Shown here: positions 48,135 through 58,638 of the stretch, in pieces
Numbering within the stretch: the stretch's first letter is position 1
Layout of the letters: the number at the start of each line of letters is the position of its first letter
Source: Rhodospirillaceae bacterium
GTDB taxonomy: Bacteria > Pseudomonadota > Alphaproteobacteria > UBA8366
Length of the DNA stretch: 64,000 nt
Assembly: GCA_002724395.1 (NCBI GenBank)
Contig: PBOR01000022.1
Location: 16,292 to 80,291 of the forward strand
Direction: 5' to 3'
Position numbers and translations under genes: made by a program
The notes under the pieces: generated by a model
Told to the model about the DNA's origin: nothing
What the model saw: only the letters and a program-made list of their open reading frames with translations
Databases searched by the model: none

Positions 48135-48820
48135 TTCTCAGATTGGGTCATATTATCGTAGGCTACTTTTTCATGGGCGGAGACCGGTTCGGCGCCATTT
48201 CGAATTTCATCGATAATTTGCTCTTCGGTCGCCTTACAGCCTTGGGCAATCTCGAGAACCTCTTCCAGATGCTCTGCAGGGATAACCAACACGCCATTAT
48301 CATCCGCCATAATAAAATCGCCGGGACGCACCTTATTGCCCCCCAATTCTACATCTATTCCGTGACCGGCAAAGTCACAGCGATTGCGGATCGATTGCTG
48401 GATGACTCCTTTTCCATAAACGGAAAAGCCGAGTTCCTTATATTCGTCGACGTCACGGGTCACCCCATCGATAACGCAACCAACCAGACCAAAATGCTGC
48501 GTGGTAAAACCAACGATACCGCCATAGGAATTCACATCCATCCGTCCACCATGATCAATGACCAACACATCTCCTTTATTAGCCGCCTTTACCGCTTCTA
48601 GAGAGCCCATCGCCGCAGAAGGCTCTTCCAATCCTTCACCCAACGCCACCAATTTCATAGTCGCAGCGGGTCCGACAATTTTTTTACACGCCGGCCAAAG
48701 GGGACCGATGCCATGGGGGGCCCCCTTAATACCCAACCGGTCTAAGCCGTCCGATACGTTCGGCGTCGAAAGTTTTGAATATTCCGCCACGAGTCTTTCT
48801 ACATCTAGACGTGCCGTCAT
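48131..48820 (-). CDS. RraA/4-hydroxy-4-methyl-2-oxoglutarate aldolase-family protein
   Basis: A 229-residue protein of the RraA fold. Key segments are TPNVSDGLDRLG, GDVLVIDHGGRMD, the active-site-like GLVGCVIDGVTRDVDE, and VRPGDFIMADDNGVLVIP. Metal-dependent members are HMG/CHA aldolases or oxaloacetate decarboxylases acting late in aromatic breakdown; the Asp and Arg of VIDGVTRD fit an active enzyme rather than the RNase E inhibitor form. Start is supported by GGAGG. It is coupled to the dehydrogenase. Confidence 0.85.
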   Translation of the reverse strand: MTARLDVERLVAEYSKLSTPNVSDGLDRLGIKGAPHGIGPLWPACKKIVGPAATMKLVALGEGLEEPSAAMGSLEAVKAANKGDVLVIDHGGRMDVNSYGGIVGFTTQHFGLVGCVIDGVTRDVDEYKELGFSVYGKGVIQQSIRNRCDFAGHGIDVELGGNKVRPGDFIMADDNGVLVIPAEHLEEVLEIAQGCKATEEQIIDEIRNGAEPVSAHEKVAYDNMTQSEK

Positions 48821-48909
48821 TTACATCCTCCATAAGTAATTTTTTTAAGTCGGTTGAAAAAACATTTATCCGATACTGCGCCCCGACCGGTGCAAAGATA
48901 GGCAAAATG

Positions 48910-49983
48910 TTAAGGATGCACATCCTCTGTAAACCAATTTGTGGGTACTTCGTTACCAATTCCTAGCTCTTTGGCCTTTGCAACGGCAACGGCGCCACAG
49001 GCGGCGAACTGATAGCCGGTACCGGTATTGTTTAGAAAACAGGTAATTTCCGCATCATTCTCACGACCAACTACTTTCCCACTGATCAAATCAAATAAGG
49101 TCGGTAACTTATCGAATTGAATCGATGTTTTAACCTCACCATGGGTCCCCCGCACGTTCTCCAGTGACGGTGTTCCTGCCGCACTCAGGATCGGCTGCTT
49201 GTCTTCCAAATTATGAATGACTAACCTGTCGGCAGCCAACGCCGCATCGGGGTGAATTTCGGGCAATTTAATCGAAGTTAGGTGCAAGCCCGGCGTTAGC
49301 CATTCTTTGTAATAGATATAGTCCAACGAACTAGACGAGCACAGGGCAATATCCACCTCACTCATGGCTTCTTCGGCAGTGGCTACCGGGATCAATGTCG
49401 CTTCCACTTTCCCGGACCACTCGCCGCAGAACCCTACACAGTTCTCCTGGCTGGGACTAAATACTTTCACTGATTTGACATTGCGCACGGAGGTAACCGC
49501 CAGCAACTGAGCCCCGGCTTGCCAGCCAGATCCTATCATGCCGACTGTTTCTGCATTTTCACGCGCCATAAACTTAATGCCCAGACCGCTTGTCGCGCCG
49601 ACCCGCATCCGCTGCATAACTCCGTCTGGGAATATTGCCAGCGGCTCGCCATTATCCGTACTAAACAGCAACACCAAGCCAACCCATCGATTATCGGGTG
49701 CGGCAGGTACCTTCACACGCCGTGGCTGACCATTTATTTCCGGACATGTGATGATATCGGAATTAATACGGACCGCACTGGTGCGAAATTTCGGCGCTAT
49801 CCCATCAGCGGACTTAAGCCCGTAAACCGCATCTGAGTTTATCGTCGGTGCTAAGCTATCGGTACGCGCGCGCACCACACCACGCCCTTCTTCAAGCTCG
49901 CGATATGCATCTTCAAGCACGTCGATATACTCCGGCATCGTAAGCAACCGGTCGATATCATCATTGGAGAAAATTAACGTCAT
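48910..49983 (-). CDS. Ornithine cyclodeaminase/mu-crystallin-family protein
   Basis: A 357-residue protein. The NAD-binding motif is VGMIGSGWQAGAQLL, and RMRVGATSGLGIKFMA precedes it, as in ornithine cyclodeaminases, delta-1-pyrroline-2-carboxylate and ketimine reductases, and opine-like dehydrogenases. The exact substrate cannot be read from sequence. A good GAGG site precedes the ATG. It leads a set with the RraA-like and dehydrogenase genes and sits 48 nt after gltD. Confidence 0.85.
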   Translation of the reverse strand: MTLIFSNDDIDRLLTMPEYIDVLEDAYRELEEGRGVVRARTDSLAPTINSDAVYGLKSADGIAPKFRTSAVRINSDIITCPEINGQPRRVKVPAAPDNRWVGLVLLFSTDNGEPLAIFPDGVMQRMRVGATSGLGIKFMARENAETVGMIGSGWQAGAQLLAVTSVRNVKSVKVFSPSQENCVGFCGEWSGKVEATLIPVATAEEAMSEVDIALCSSSSLDYIYYKEWLTPGLHLTSIKLPEIHPDAALAADRLVIHNLEDKQPILSAAGTPSLENVRGTHGEVKTSIQFDKLPTLFDLISGKVVGRENDAEITCFLNNTGTGYQFAACGAVAVAKAKELGIGNEVPTNWFTEDVHP

Positions 49984-50031
49984 GGTGACCTCTTAATGAT
50001 CGGACGATCCGGCCCATCGACGCGGAATAGG

Positions 50032-51450
50032 TTAGCGCGGCAGTACAGTCTCGCCCATCAAAAATTCATCGACCGCGCGTGCACATTGTCGGCCTTCACG
50101 GATCGCCCAAACTACGAGCGATTGGCCGCGGCGCATGTCACCGGCCGCAAACAACTTAGGTATCGCAGTTTGATAATCATCCGTATTCGCTTTCACGTTT
50201 CCGCGTTCATCGCGTTCAACATTCAACTCATTAATCATACCTTCATGCACCGGATGCACGAAACCCATGGCAAGCAGAACTAAATCCGCTTTTAGCTCGA
50301 AATCACTGCCGGGAATTTCCTTCATATTCTCGTCGAGTCTGACAAGATGAAGCTTTTCCACTTGCCCGTTGCTACCATGAAACTCCTTAGTCGCAACGCT
50401 GAAATCTCGCTCGGCACCTTCGGCTTGGCTGGACGATGTGCGGTATTTCTGAGGCCAAAACGGCCAGGTTGTTCCCTTGTCAGGATGTTCCGGTGGCATT
50501 GGCATAATTTCCAACTGCGTCACTGAAATCGCCCCTTGCCGGAACGATGTCCCTATACAGTCCGATCCCGTATCGCCGCCGCCAATAACCACGACATCCT
50601 TACCGCCCGCCAGAATGGGTTTCACCGTTCCCAGTGGCTCGTCGCTATTCCGCCGGTTTTGTTGCGGTAGAAAATCCATCGCATACTCTATTCCATCTAA
50701 TTCACGACCCGGCACCGGAAGATCACGACCCTTTTCTGATCCGCCCGAAAAGACAACCGCATCAAATTCCTCTACCAATTCCTTAGCCGTAATGTCTTTA
50801 CCAACGAAAGTGTTAGTTCTTATCTCCACCCCTTCAGCAACCATCTGATCAGCGCGCCGATCAATGATGTGTTTTTCCATTTTAAAATCGGGAATGCCGT
50901 AACGAAGCAGCCCACCCACTTTGGCATTCTTTTCAATTAATAATGCATCATGACCGGCCCGAGCCAATTGCTGCGCACAGGCCATCCCAGCAGGACCCGC
51001 ACCAACAACCGCAATACGTTTGCCGGTTTTTTGTTCAGAAATTTGTGGCTTGATCCAACCTTTCTGCCAACCTGTATCAACAATCGTACATTCAATCGTT
51101 TTAATCGTCACCGGATTATCATCGATATTTAGCGTACAGGCTTCTTCGCATGGAGCGGGGCAAATTCTGCCGGTGAATTCCGGGAAATTATTTGTAGAGT
51201 GAAGCACCTCCAGCGCCTCACGCCATTTACCCTTGTAAGCCAAGTCATTCCAGTCGGGGATGATATTATTGACTGGGCACCCATTGTGACAATATGGAAT
51301 ACCGCAGTCCATGCAGCGCGCACCCTGTTGAGAAACTTCCCGGTGATCCATAGGCACGAGAAACTCGTTGTAATGCCGTACCCGATCTCCAGCCGGCTGA
51401 TACTTCCGATCATGGCGGTCAATTTCTAAAAACCCAGTAACTTTACCCAT
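50032..51450 (-). CDS. gltD: Glutamate synthase (NADPH) small subunit
   Basis: A 472-residue protein with N-terminal [4Fe-4S] cysteines ([19 protein letters not shown] and [11 protein letters not shown]), an FAD site ([20 protein letters not shown]) and an NADPH site ([18 protein letters not shown]). It passes electrons to GltB for glutamate synthesis. It starts 3 nt after the gltB stop. Confidence 0.97.
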   Translation of the reverse strand: MGKVTGFLEIDRHDRKYQPAGDRVRHYNEFLVPMDHREVSQQGARCMDCGIPYCHNGCPVNNIIPDWNDLAYKGKWREALEVLHSTNNFPEFTGRICPAPCEEACTLNIDDNPVTIKTIECTIVDTGWQKGWIKPQISEQKTGKRIAVVGAGPAGMACAQQLARAGHDALLIEKNAKVGGLLRYGIPDFKMEKHIIDRRADQMVAEGVEIRTNTFVGKDITAKELVEEFDAVVFSGGSEKGRDLPVPGRELDGIEYAMDFLPQQNRRNSDEPLGTVKPILAGGKDVVVIGGGDTGSDCIGTSFRQGAISVTQLEIMPMPPEHPDKGTTWPFWPQKYRTSSSQAEGAERDFSVATKEFHGSNGQVEKLHLVRLDENMKEIPGSDFELKADLVLLAMGFVHPVHEGMINELNVERDERGNVKANTDDYQTAIPKLFAAGDMRRGQSLVVWAIREGRQCARAVDEFLMGETVLPR

Positions 51451-51453
51451 TGA

Positions 51454-54400
51454 TCACACACCTTCCGCCGCTAAATCCATGTCGGGTTCATCGCCCTGCG
51501 CCTTTTGCATTTCTTCCAGCGCACGCCGGTAATCAACGGGCATCACTTTGACAAACTTCGGCAAATACTCCTCCCAATTATCAAGAATGTGCCATGCCCG
51601 TTCAGATCCAGTGTAATGAAGATGGCGTCCGACCAAATAATGAATTCGCTTTGCGTCATTGCGGCTCATATCATGCATGACATCGACACGGCCATGGGTC
51701 TCTAAATCTCCACCCTGGTGCGCTAGCTTCTCTAACAAGGCCGCTTCTTCTGGCACCGGTTCCAAGTCAACCATCGCCATATTGCATCGCAGATCGAAAT
51801 CACCTTCTTCATCAAGTACATAAGCAATGCCACCGCTCATACCAGCTGCAAAGTTGCGTCCCGTCGACCCGATGACGACGACTACTCCGCCGGTCATATA
51901 TTCGCAGCCGTGATCGCCTACACCTTCTACCACAGCAATCGCCCCAGAGTTGCGAACAGCGAATCGCTCTCCTGCAACACCACGGAAGAAACACTCTCCT
52001 TCGATCGCGCCATAGAGGACTGTATTCCCCACGATAATGCTTTCTTCAGCTATAATTTTGCTGTTTTTCGGCGGGGAAACGATTAGCCGCCCGCCGCTTA
52101 ACCCCTTGCCCACATAGTCATTAGCTTCTCCCGCTAACTCCATGGAAACACCGCGATTAAGAAATGCGCCAAAGCTTTGCCCAGCAGTTCCATTCAGTTT
52201 TATTTTTATGGAACCATCTGGTAATCCCTTATGGCCATACCGTTTCGCCACTTCACCAGAAAGCATAGCCCCCGTAGTCCTATCGGTGTTTTTAATTTTC
52301 CCTTTAATCTCTACGGGCGTGCCCTTTGACAACGCCGCACCAGCCTCATTCATTAGCCACCGATCTAGAACACTATCCAGCTCATGATCTTGCCGGTCAC
52401 AATTATGAATCGGCGTGCCTCCCGCATCAGGCTTATGAAGTAATTTAGAGAAATCTAGCCCCTTAGCTTTGAAGTGCTCGACGGCGGCCCGTTGATCCAG
52501 ACAATCCAAGCGGCCAATCATCTCATCAAGTTTTCGAAAACCAAGCTCCGCCATAATTTTTCGTACTTCTTCAGCGACGAAGAAAAAATAATTAATTACG
52601 TGCTCGGGCTTGCCGGTAAACCGCTTCCGCAATTCCGGGTCTTGCGTGGCAATGCCCACAGGACACGTATTCAGGTGGCATTTCCGCATCATTATGCAGC
52701 CAGATGCGATCAACGGCGCCGTCGCAAAGCCAAATTCGTCAGCACCCAACATTGCCCCAACCACTACATCGCGACCGGTACGAAGACCGCCATCAACTTG
52801 AACAGCAATGCGGGTTCGCAAATTGTTAAGAACCAATGTTTGATGTGTCTCAGCGAGACCAATCTCCCAAGGAGAACCGGCATGAGCAATAGAGGTTAAC
52901 GGACTTGCTCCAGTACCACCTTCAAAACCGGAGATGGTGACATGATCCGCTTTTGCTTTGGAAACACCTGCTGCTACTGTCCCAACTCCTATTTCCGACA
53001 CCAGCTTGACGCTGACATCGCCATCCGGATTGGTGTTTTTGAGGTCGTAGATAAGCTGGGCCAAATCTTCGATAGAATAGATATCGTGATGCGGCGGAGG
53101 TGAAATCAACCCCACACCAGGGGTCGAGTGACGCACCTTGGCGATAACCGCATCAACTTTGTGCCCAGGCAACTGCCCCCCCTCACCAGGCTTTGCCCCC
53201 TGTGCCATTTTAATTTGCATCATATCGGAGTTAACGAGATACTCAGTAGTCACGCCAAAGCGACCAGATGCAACTTGCTTAATTGCGGACCGCTTCGAGT
53301 CACCATTAGGCATAGGTACAAATCGGTCTGGCTCCTCGCCGCCTTCACCAGTGTTAGATTTACCACCTATACGGTTCATCGCGACGGCCAAATTGGAATG
53401 TGCTTCGCGAGAAATAGAACCATACGACATAGCGCCGGTTGAAAATCGTTTTACGATCTCACTTGCAGGCTCAACCTCATCCAAAGGTATCGATGCTCTA
53501 ACGGGGATAAACTCTAATAATCCCCGGATAGTCATCAGACGTTTGCTTTGATCGTTGATGTTCGCCGCAAAGGATTCGTAATCCTTTACTTCGTTCGCGC
53601 GAACCGCATGTTGCAAATGGCTAACACTTTCAGGCGTCCAAAAATGATCTTCGCCTCGGATACGATAGGCGTAGTCACCACCGACATCCAAAAAATCTCG
53701 GAAAATTTGAACATTTCCGTAGGCAATTCTATGGCGCTGCACAGTTTCCTCAGCGACTTGCTGCAGCCCGACACCTTCTATCGCTGTATGCGTACCGAAG
53801 AAAAACTCATCGACAAAATCACTCGCCAACCCTACCGCGTCAAAAATCTGCGCTCCACAATACGACTGATAGGTAGAAATGCCCATTTTGGACATGACTT
53901 TCAACATACCTTTGCCGACGGCCTTGATATAGCGGGTTTTAACTTCTTTCTCACTTAGTTCTTCCGCCAAACCCGATCGCATATTTAACACTGTCTCGAA
54001 CGCCAAGTAAGGAACGATAGCTTCCGCTCCATATCCTGCAAGAAGACAGAAATGATGGACCTCCCGAGCTTCTCCGGTTTCTACCACCAGACCTACCCCG
54101 GTACGTAAACCTTGCCGGACTAAATGATGATGAACAGCGCCGGTTGCCAGTAGGGCTGGAATAGCCACCCGCTCCGGTCCAATTGAACGATCGCTCAAAA
54201 TGATAATATTGAAGCTGTCTGAACAGGCCTTTTCAGCCTGCTCGCGTAATAAATTTAGTGCAGGGCGCATACCTTCCGGACCAGCCATAACGTCGTACGT
54301 TATATCCAAAGTGATAGAACGAAACGCACCATCGGTGATGTTGCCGATTCTGCGAATCTTTTCCATCGCCCCATCTGTTTGGATAGGTTGACGTACCTCA

Positions 54401-56139
54401 AGTCGCCGATAATCCGGATCATTTGCCAACCCCAATAAATTAAGGCGCGGACCAATATATGAATTCAGAGACATCACAAGCTCTTCGCGAATAGGATCGA
54501 TCGGAGGATTAGTTACCTGCGCGAAGAGTTGCTTGAAATATGTGTAGAGAAGTTTTGGCCTATCAGAAAACGGGGCCGTTGGAATATCGTATCCCATCGA
54601 TCCAATTGCTTCCTGACCGGCTGTCGCCATTGGCGCCATCAGAAATTTCAAATCTTCTTGGGTGTAGCCGAATGCCTGTTGACGGTTCAGTAGTTGCGGG
54701 TCGTTTACGGCAGAACTAGCCAAACGTTCCTGTGCCGGCAGTTTACGGAGCGGCATACGGCTTTGATCGAGCCATTCTTGATATGGTTGTTCGGAAGACA
54801 ATTTTGCCTTGATTTCCGAATCGTCTATGATACGCCCTTCTTCTAGGTCAATGAGCAGCATTTTGCCGGGCTGCAACCGCCACTTCTTAACGATAGACGA
54901 TTCATCCACGGGCATCACGCCCATTTCAGAAGCCATTAGCACCGTATCATCGTCAGTAACAAAATAGCGCGCCGGACGGAGACCATTACGATCCAAAGTC
55001 GCGCCAATTTGGCGACCGTCCGTGAAAGCAACTGCTGCCGGTCCGTCCCAAGGCTCCATTAGGCCCGCATAATATTGATAAAAAGCGCGGCGCTCATCGT
55101 CGATTAACTTGTTGCCTCCCCATGCCTCGGGAACCAACACCATCATTGCATGCGCCAACGAATACCCCCCCCGCAGAAGCAACTCGAGCGCGTTATCAAA
55201 ACAAGCGGAGTCCGATTGCCCCTCGGCAATCAAGGGCCACACCTTATCCATATCGTCACCAAAAAGACTGGATTTCATAGAATGGCGACGCGCGTTCATC
55301 CAATTGATATTGCCGCGCACCGTATTGATTTCGCCATTGTGACAAATCATCCGAAAGGGCTGTGCTAATTTCCATGTCGGAAAGGTATTCGTGGAAAACC
55401 GCTGATGCACTAGCGACAATGCGGATACGACACGCTCATCTCGTAGATCATTGTAGAAACTACCGACACCGTCCGCCAAAACCATACCTTTATAAAGAAC
55501 CGTACGAGCGGACATAGACGCCACATAGAAATCCGCAAAATCGCTACCTTTTCCATCAATTTCAATCTCAGCCTGTTTACGAACAACAAACAATTTCCGC
55601 TCAAAGGCGTCCGTATCGCCACAATTCTCGCCACGTCCCACAAAAACCTGCCTGATGCGCGGTTCCGTAACCTTTACGGATTCTCCGAGCTTATTGTTGT
55701 CGACCGGCACGTCGCGCCAACCGAGCAATGTTTGTCCTTCGGCAGCAATGTATTTCTCGAGAATTTTTTCACACTCTCTGCGCACCTCCTGGTCTTGAGA
55801 CATGAAGACAACACCAACCGCATAATCACCAAAATCAGGCAAGTCGAAACCAAGACGATTACACTCAGCTTGGAAAAATTCATCCGGCGTTTGGATTAGG
55901 ATGCCAGCACCGTCACCAGCTTTCGGGTCTGCGCCCACGGCACCACGATGAGTGAGGTTCTCCAAAATCTGGAGTCCTTTCTCAACAATATCATGGCTTT
56001 TCTTACCTTTAATATTAGCAACAAAGCCAATACCACAAGAATCATGCTCGTTGCGACTGTCGTAAAGGCCCTGACGTTTGGGGTACCCCTTCGCAATCGT
56101 ATGTTGGTCACGATCACCCAACGATTTACTCTCCCTCAT
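51454..56139 (-). CDS. gltB: Glutamate synthase (NADPH) large subunit
   Basis: A 1561-residue multidomain enzyme. A short propeptide precedes Cys35 in [11 protein letters not shown], the glutaminase nucleophile exposed by processing. The synthase domain has the FMN region ([22 protein letters not shown]) and the [3Fe-4S] motif CHLNTCPVG. The C-terminal GXGXG repeats ([21 protein letters not shown] and [10 protein letters not shown]) form the beta-helix domain. With GltD it makes two glutamates from glutamine and 2-oxoglutarate. A hairpin lies in its leader. Confidence 0.97.
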   Translation of the reverse strand: MRESKSLGDRDQHTIAKGYPKRQGLYDSRNEHDSCGIGFVANIKGKKSHDIVEKGLQILENLTHRGAVGADPKAGDGAGILIQTPDEFFQAECNRLGFDLPDFGDYAVGVVFMSQDQEVRRECEKILEKYIAAEGQTLLGWRDVPVDNNKLGESVKVTEPRIRQVFVGRGENCGDTDAFERKLFVVRKQAEIEIDGKGSDFADFYVASMSARTVLYKGMVLADGVGSFYNDLRDERVVSALSLVHQRFSTNTFPTWKLAQPFRMICHNGEINTVRGNINWMNARRHSMKSSLFGDDMDKVWPLIAEGQSDSACFDNALELLLRGGYSLAHAMMVLVPEAWGGNKLIDDERRAFYQYYAGLMEPWDGPAAVAFTDGRQIGATLDRNGLRPARYFVTDDDTVLMASEMGVMPVDESSIVKKWRLQPGKMLLIDLEEGRIIDDSEIKAKLSSEQPYQEWLDQSRMPLRKLPAQERLASSAVNDPQLLNRQQAFGYTQEDLKFLMAPMATAGQEAIGSMGYDIPTAPFSDRPKLLYTYFKQLFAQVTNPPIDPIREELVMSLNSYIGPRLNLLGLANDPDYRRLEVRQPIQTDGAMEKIRRIGNITDGAFRSITLDITYDVMAGPEGMRPALNLLREQAEKACSDSFNIIILSDRSIGPERVAIPALLATGAVHHHLVRQGLRTGVGLVVETGEAREVHHFCLLAGYGAEAIVPYLAFETVLNMRSGLAEELSEKEVKTRYIKAVGKGMLKVMSKMGISTYQSYCGAQIFDAVGLASDFVDEFFFGTHTAIEGVGLQQVAEETVQRHRIAYGNVQIFRDFLDVGGDYAYRIRGEDHFWTPESVSHLQHAVRANEVKDYESFAANINDQSKRLMTIRGLLEFIPVRASIPLDEVEPASEIVKRFSTGAMSYGSISREAHSNLAVAMNRIGGKSNTGEGGEEPDRFVPMPNGDSKRSAIKQVASGRFGVTTEYLVNSDMMQIKMAQGAKPGEGGQLPGHKVDAVIAKVRHSTPGVGLISPPPHHDIYSIEDLAQLIYDLKNTNPDGDVSVKLVSEIGVGTVAAGVSKAKADHVTISGFEGGTGASPLTSIAHAGSPWEIGLAETHQTLVLNNLRTRIAVQVDGGLRTGRDVVVGAMLGADEFGFATAPLIASGCIMMRKCHLNTCPVGIATQDPELRKRFTGKPEHVINYFFFVAEEVRKIMAELGFRKLDEMIGRLDCLDQRAAVEHFKAKGLDFSKLLHKPDAGGTPIHNCDRQDHELDSVLDRWLMNEAGAALSKGTPVEIKGKIKNTDRTTGAMLSGEVAKRYGHKGLPDGSIKIKLNGTAGQSFGAFLNRGVSMELAGEANDYVGKGLSGGRLIVSPPKNSKIIAEESIIVGNTVLYGAIEGECFFRGVAGERFAVRNSGAIAVVEGVGDHGCEYMTGGVVVVIGSTGRNFAAGMSGGIAYVLDEEGDFDLRCNMAMVDLEPVPEEAALLEKLAHQGGDLETHGRVDVMHDMSRNDAKRIHYLVGRHLHYTGSERAWHILDNWEEYLPKFVKVMPVDYRRALEEMQKAQGDEPDMDLAAEGV

Positions 56140-56156
56140 ATCCTACTTGAACCAAG

Positions 56157-56185
56157 CCAAAACCGTCGTTAAAAAACGATTTTGG
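56157..56185 (-). promoter_or_regulatory. Bulged hairpin in the gltB leader
   Basis: On the minus strand CCAAAA-TCGTT pairs with AACGA-(3-nt bulge)-TTTTGG around a TTTT loop, an 11-bp stem ending 17 nt before the gltB ATG. Its nearness to the ribosome-binding site suggests post-transcriptional control or a transcription factor site. It does not match any riboswitch I know. Confidence 0.45.
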
Positions 56186-56501
56186 GAATCGTGCCGCGGC
56201 CTTATCGATCCAAATATCGAAAGGTGTGCCTGTTAAAATGGTCCGAATGCCCCCCGAGGCAATGCAGCTTTGCGCTGCAGGCATGAAATTCTCGACACCT
56301 TTTTGCTACGGTATCTTTGTGTGGGCTCTCCCTCAGACTCGGTACAAATTATTGAAATACAACGTAATTAAATCGTAAAAGTGTGGCAAGCATGAACTTT
56401 TCTAGCCCACTTTCGGACGATCCGACCAAAACAATAAAATTATATAAATCAAGTATTTACATAATATTGCCCTTCGATGCGGCATTTCCGCGCGATACAT
56501 A
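56186..56501. other. Intergenic region between gltB and the cinA-like gene
   Basis: About 315 bp without a supportable gene. It should carry the gltB promoter. A 6-bp hairpin, TGCAGC with GCTGCA, lies at 56263-56279. The right part (56390-56480) is AT-rich. A 91-codon rightward frame here has no family resemblance and is discounted. Confidence 0.4.
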
Positions 56502-56993
56502 TCAGGCAGATTCTAGTGCCTCGCCGAGCAATGAAAATGCTGCAACTGCGAAAGCCCACATATTTGCAACACGATACCGGCTGCCCGTTTGGAATGTTCG
56601 TGTTTTGCAATATGGCCCAGAAATCGCCAACACTGTATGGCCAGCTGGGTCACCGTAGCGATTCCCAGAGGGCCCTGACGCCCCGGTCTCGGAGAGTCCC
56701 CAAACGGCTCCATGAGAATTTTTAAGACGCTCTGCCAGTAACTCCGCATAAGGTTCCATAGCGCCACGCAGGCCGCGCTCATCCATTTCATCTTGGCTTA
56801 TACCCACCAGTGCTTGACGCGCCTCAGAAGTGTAGACAACCCCACCACCTAGAAAATATGCCGATGCGCCGGGCACAGAAAGTAAGGATGCAGAGATTAA
56901 ACCGCCGGCAGAGGATTCCGCAACCACAATTGTTTCCCCTCGCTCCTTCAATAAAGCGCCCGCTTTAGCTCCCAGTGTCTGTATATCCGTCAT
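56502..56993 (-). CDS. CinA C-terminal domain protein (nicotinamide-nucleotide amidase-like)
   Basis: A 163-residue single-domain CinA/PncC-like protein. VAESSAGGLISASLL carries the conserved Ser, and SETGASGPSGN is the second family motif. Members hydrolyse nicotinamide mononucleotide to nicotinate mononucleotide. In the last part YFLGGGVVYTSEARQ matches the usual GGxxxYS segment. It overlaps the UbiD gene by 4 nt, as the last gene of the operon; the tail after the catalytic motifs is a little short and unusual, so activity is not certain. Confidence 0.82.
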   Translation of the reverse strand: MTDIQTLGAKAGALLKERGETIVVAESSAGGLISASLLSVPGASAYFLGGGVVYTSEARQALVGISQDEMDERGLRGAMEPYAELLAERLKNSHGAVWGLSETGASGPSGNRYGDPAGHTVLAISGPYCKTRTFQTGSRYRVANMWAFAVAAFSLLGEALESA

Positions 56994-58633
56994 TCATCCC
57001 CTCTTTTTTTCACCTTATCTGATACTGTGCGCACTTCAGTATTCATAGCAACGTCACTGCGTCGACGTTGCGCATAAACCTTTCCGGTTTCCCAGTAATC
57101 ACTTTTTACAGCCCGGACCGCCATCTCTTCTAAATCCTCACTCCATTCACCTAGACTATAACCGAACCAGGGAGATTCCGGCCTCAAGGTTGGTAGTCCT
57201 AGTTCGTCCCAAATTTGCGCAGCTCTTTCCATGAACTCTTGCTTCGGCAACGAAACCGGCGGAAAAGATTCCTTCAGCGTAGCGTCGATTAAGACCGCAG
57301 CATCTTCCGGTTCGGTTAGACTACGTGGCCCGTGGCCTTGATCTTTATGCTTAAGCACATGTACGTCATGTTGTGGCCGGCAACGATAGGCCATAGCCCA
57401 AAACAACGCATCCGAATTTGTCGCATCAATATCCTCATCAACTGCGATCAACCATTTGCCTTCTGCTTGCCTAAACGAGGCCAAGCCATACAGTGCTCGC
57501 CATATCTCCGTCCGCGGCGTTTCTTTTTCGAAACTAAGTGCGATCACACGCGACAGTGATGTCAGTGGCTCATGGGCTTTCACGTGCTTGATGCCTGTAA
57601 TACCAAGCGAATCCTGGAGATAGCTAATCTGCCGAGCTTCGTAGGCAAATCGACGGATAACGCTGGATTCACTGGGGGCCACTTGGCTGACCCATGACGT
57701 CAATATAGCTTTCTTTTTCTGCGTTACAGCAGTGACATCCATAAAGCCGTTATATTCGGTAATATTTACGTGACCGTGGGATTCGCCGAACGGTGCTTCC
57801 GGCTCCAACAATTCTGTGGATACAAACCCTTCGATCACTACCTCAGCTTCTGCCGGCACTATTAAGTCAACAGTCTTGGCTTTAACTACATTTAACGGTT
57901 GCCCAACCAATGCGCCAGCGACTTCCAGCTCATCTACGCCCTCCGGCACTTTTTGGACGGACGCATAAGACACGATTGGTGGACAACCAATCACCACCGC
58001 GCACGGCATCGGCTCACCGCGTTCCTTCCAAGCCAGCCAATTGATATAGCCTCCAGTACGAAGTTCGGTGGAGGTGTTCATGCCCATCCGATTGGGCGCT
58101 TTGATCTGCCCCCGATAATTACCGACATTCTGAATGCCCGTTTCAGGATCACTGGTGATAAAATGGGAAGACGAGGTGTAGGGGCCGTTGTCGAAACCCG
58201 GTGTCGATATGGGAATAGAAAGGGCATCGAGCCCATTACCCTCTAGCAATGCCTTTCCCTCAATTATTACCTCGTGGCACGGGGCATCATCGGAAGTGAC
58301 AATATTAGGGGGCAATGGATTAGCAAAAGCCTCAGCCCACTTACCTCCCATATCATCCAGAGAACAACCCATTCCAACTTGATAAATCTCTGGATTCCCT
58401 GCAAGCCCGCACACTAGAACCGGCATATTATATTTGCGGCCCTTGCTATCGACTACATTGGTAAAAAGCCAAGCCTTGCGATCTGGTTCCGGAATACCGC
58501 CACGATATTGCCAACGCACCAACGGGTGCATCTCCGTATCCTTATTGATTTCCCGGTCCACTTCGATCAACAAGCCCGCATCGCGCAGCGCGTTAATATG
58601 ATCGGGTAAATCCCGATAAGTCCGTTTACTCAT
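56990..58633 (-). CDS. UbiD-family decarboxylase
   Basis: A 547-residue member of the UbiD family, whose enzymes use prenylated FMN to (de)carboxylate aromatic or unsaturated acids. Visible family segments are NVGNYRGQIKAPNRMGMN (cofactor and metal region), PEAPFGESHGHVNITEY with the conserved Glu, and SESSVIRRFAYEA. Its length exceeds the usual 490 or so, with a basic C-terminal tail. It starts 5 nt after the monooxygenase gene, and no ubiX lies nearby. The substrate is unknown; with a flavin monooxygenase next door a phenolic acid is plausible. Confidence 0.9.
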   Translation of the reverse strand: MSKRTYRDLPDHINALRDAGLLIEVDREINKDTEMHPLVRWQYRGGIPEPDRKAWLFTNVVDSKGRKYNMPVLVCGLAGNPEIYQVGMGCSLDDMGGKWAEAFANPLPPNIVTSDDAPCHEVIIEGKALLEGNGLDALSIPISTPGFDNGPYTSSSHFITSDPETGIQNVGNYRGQIKAPNRMGMNTSTELRTGGYINWLAWKERGEPMPCAVVIGCPPIVSYASVQKVPEGVDELEVAGALVGQPLNVVKAKTVDLIVPAEAEVVIEGFVSTELLEPEAPFGESHGHVNITEYNGFMDVTAVTQKKKAILTSWVSQVAPSESSVIRRFAYEARQISYLQDSLGITGIKHVKAHEPLTSLSRVIALSFEKETPRTEIWRALYGLASFRQAEGKWLIAVDEDIDATNSDALFWAMAYRCRPQHDVHVLKHKDQGHGPRSLTEPEDAAVLIDATLKESFPPVSLPKQEFMERAAQIWDELGLPTLRPESPWFGYSLGEWSEDLEEMAVRAVKSDYWETGKVYAQRRRSDVAMNTEVRTVSDKVKKRGDE

Positions 58634-58638
58634 AGCCT

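Noticed and set aside
56383..56658. Rightward 91-codon reading frame
   Set aside because: It overlaps the cinA-like gene on the other strand, has no ribosome-binding site and resembles no family.
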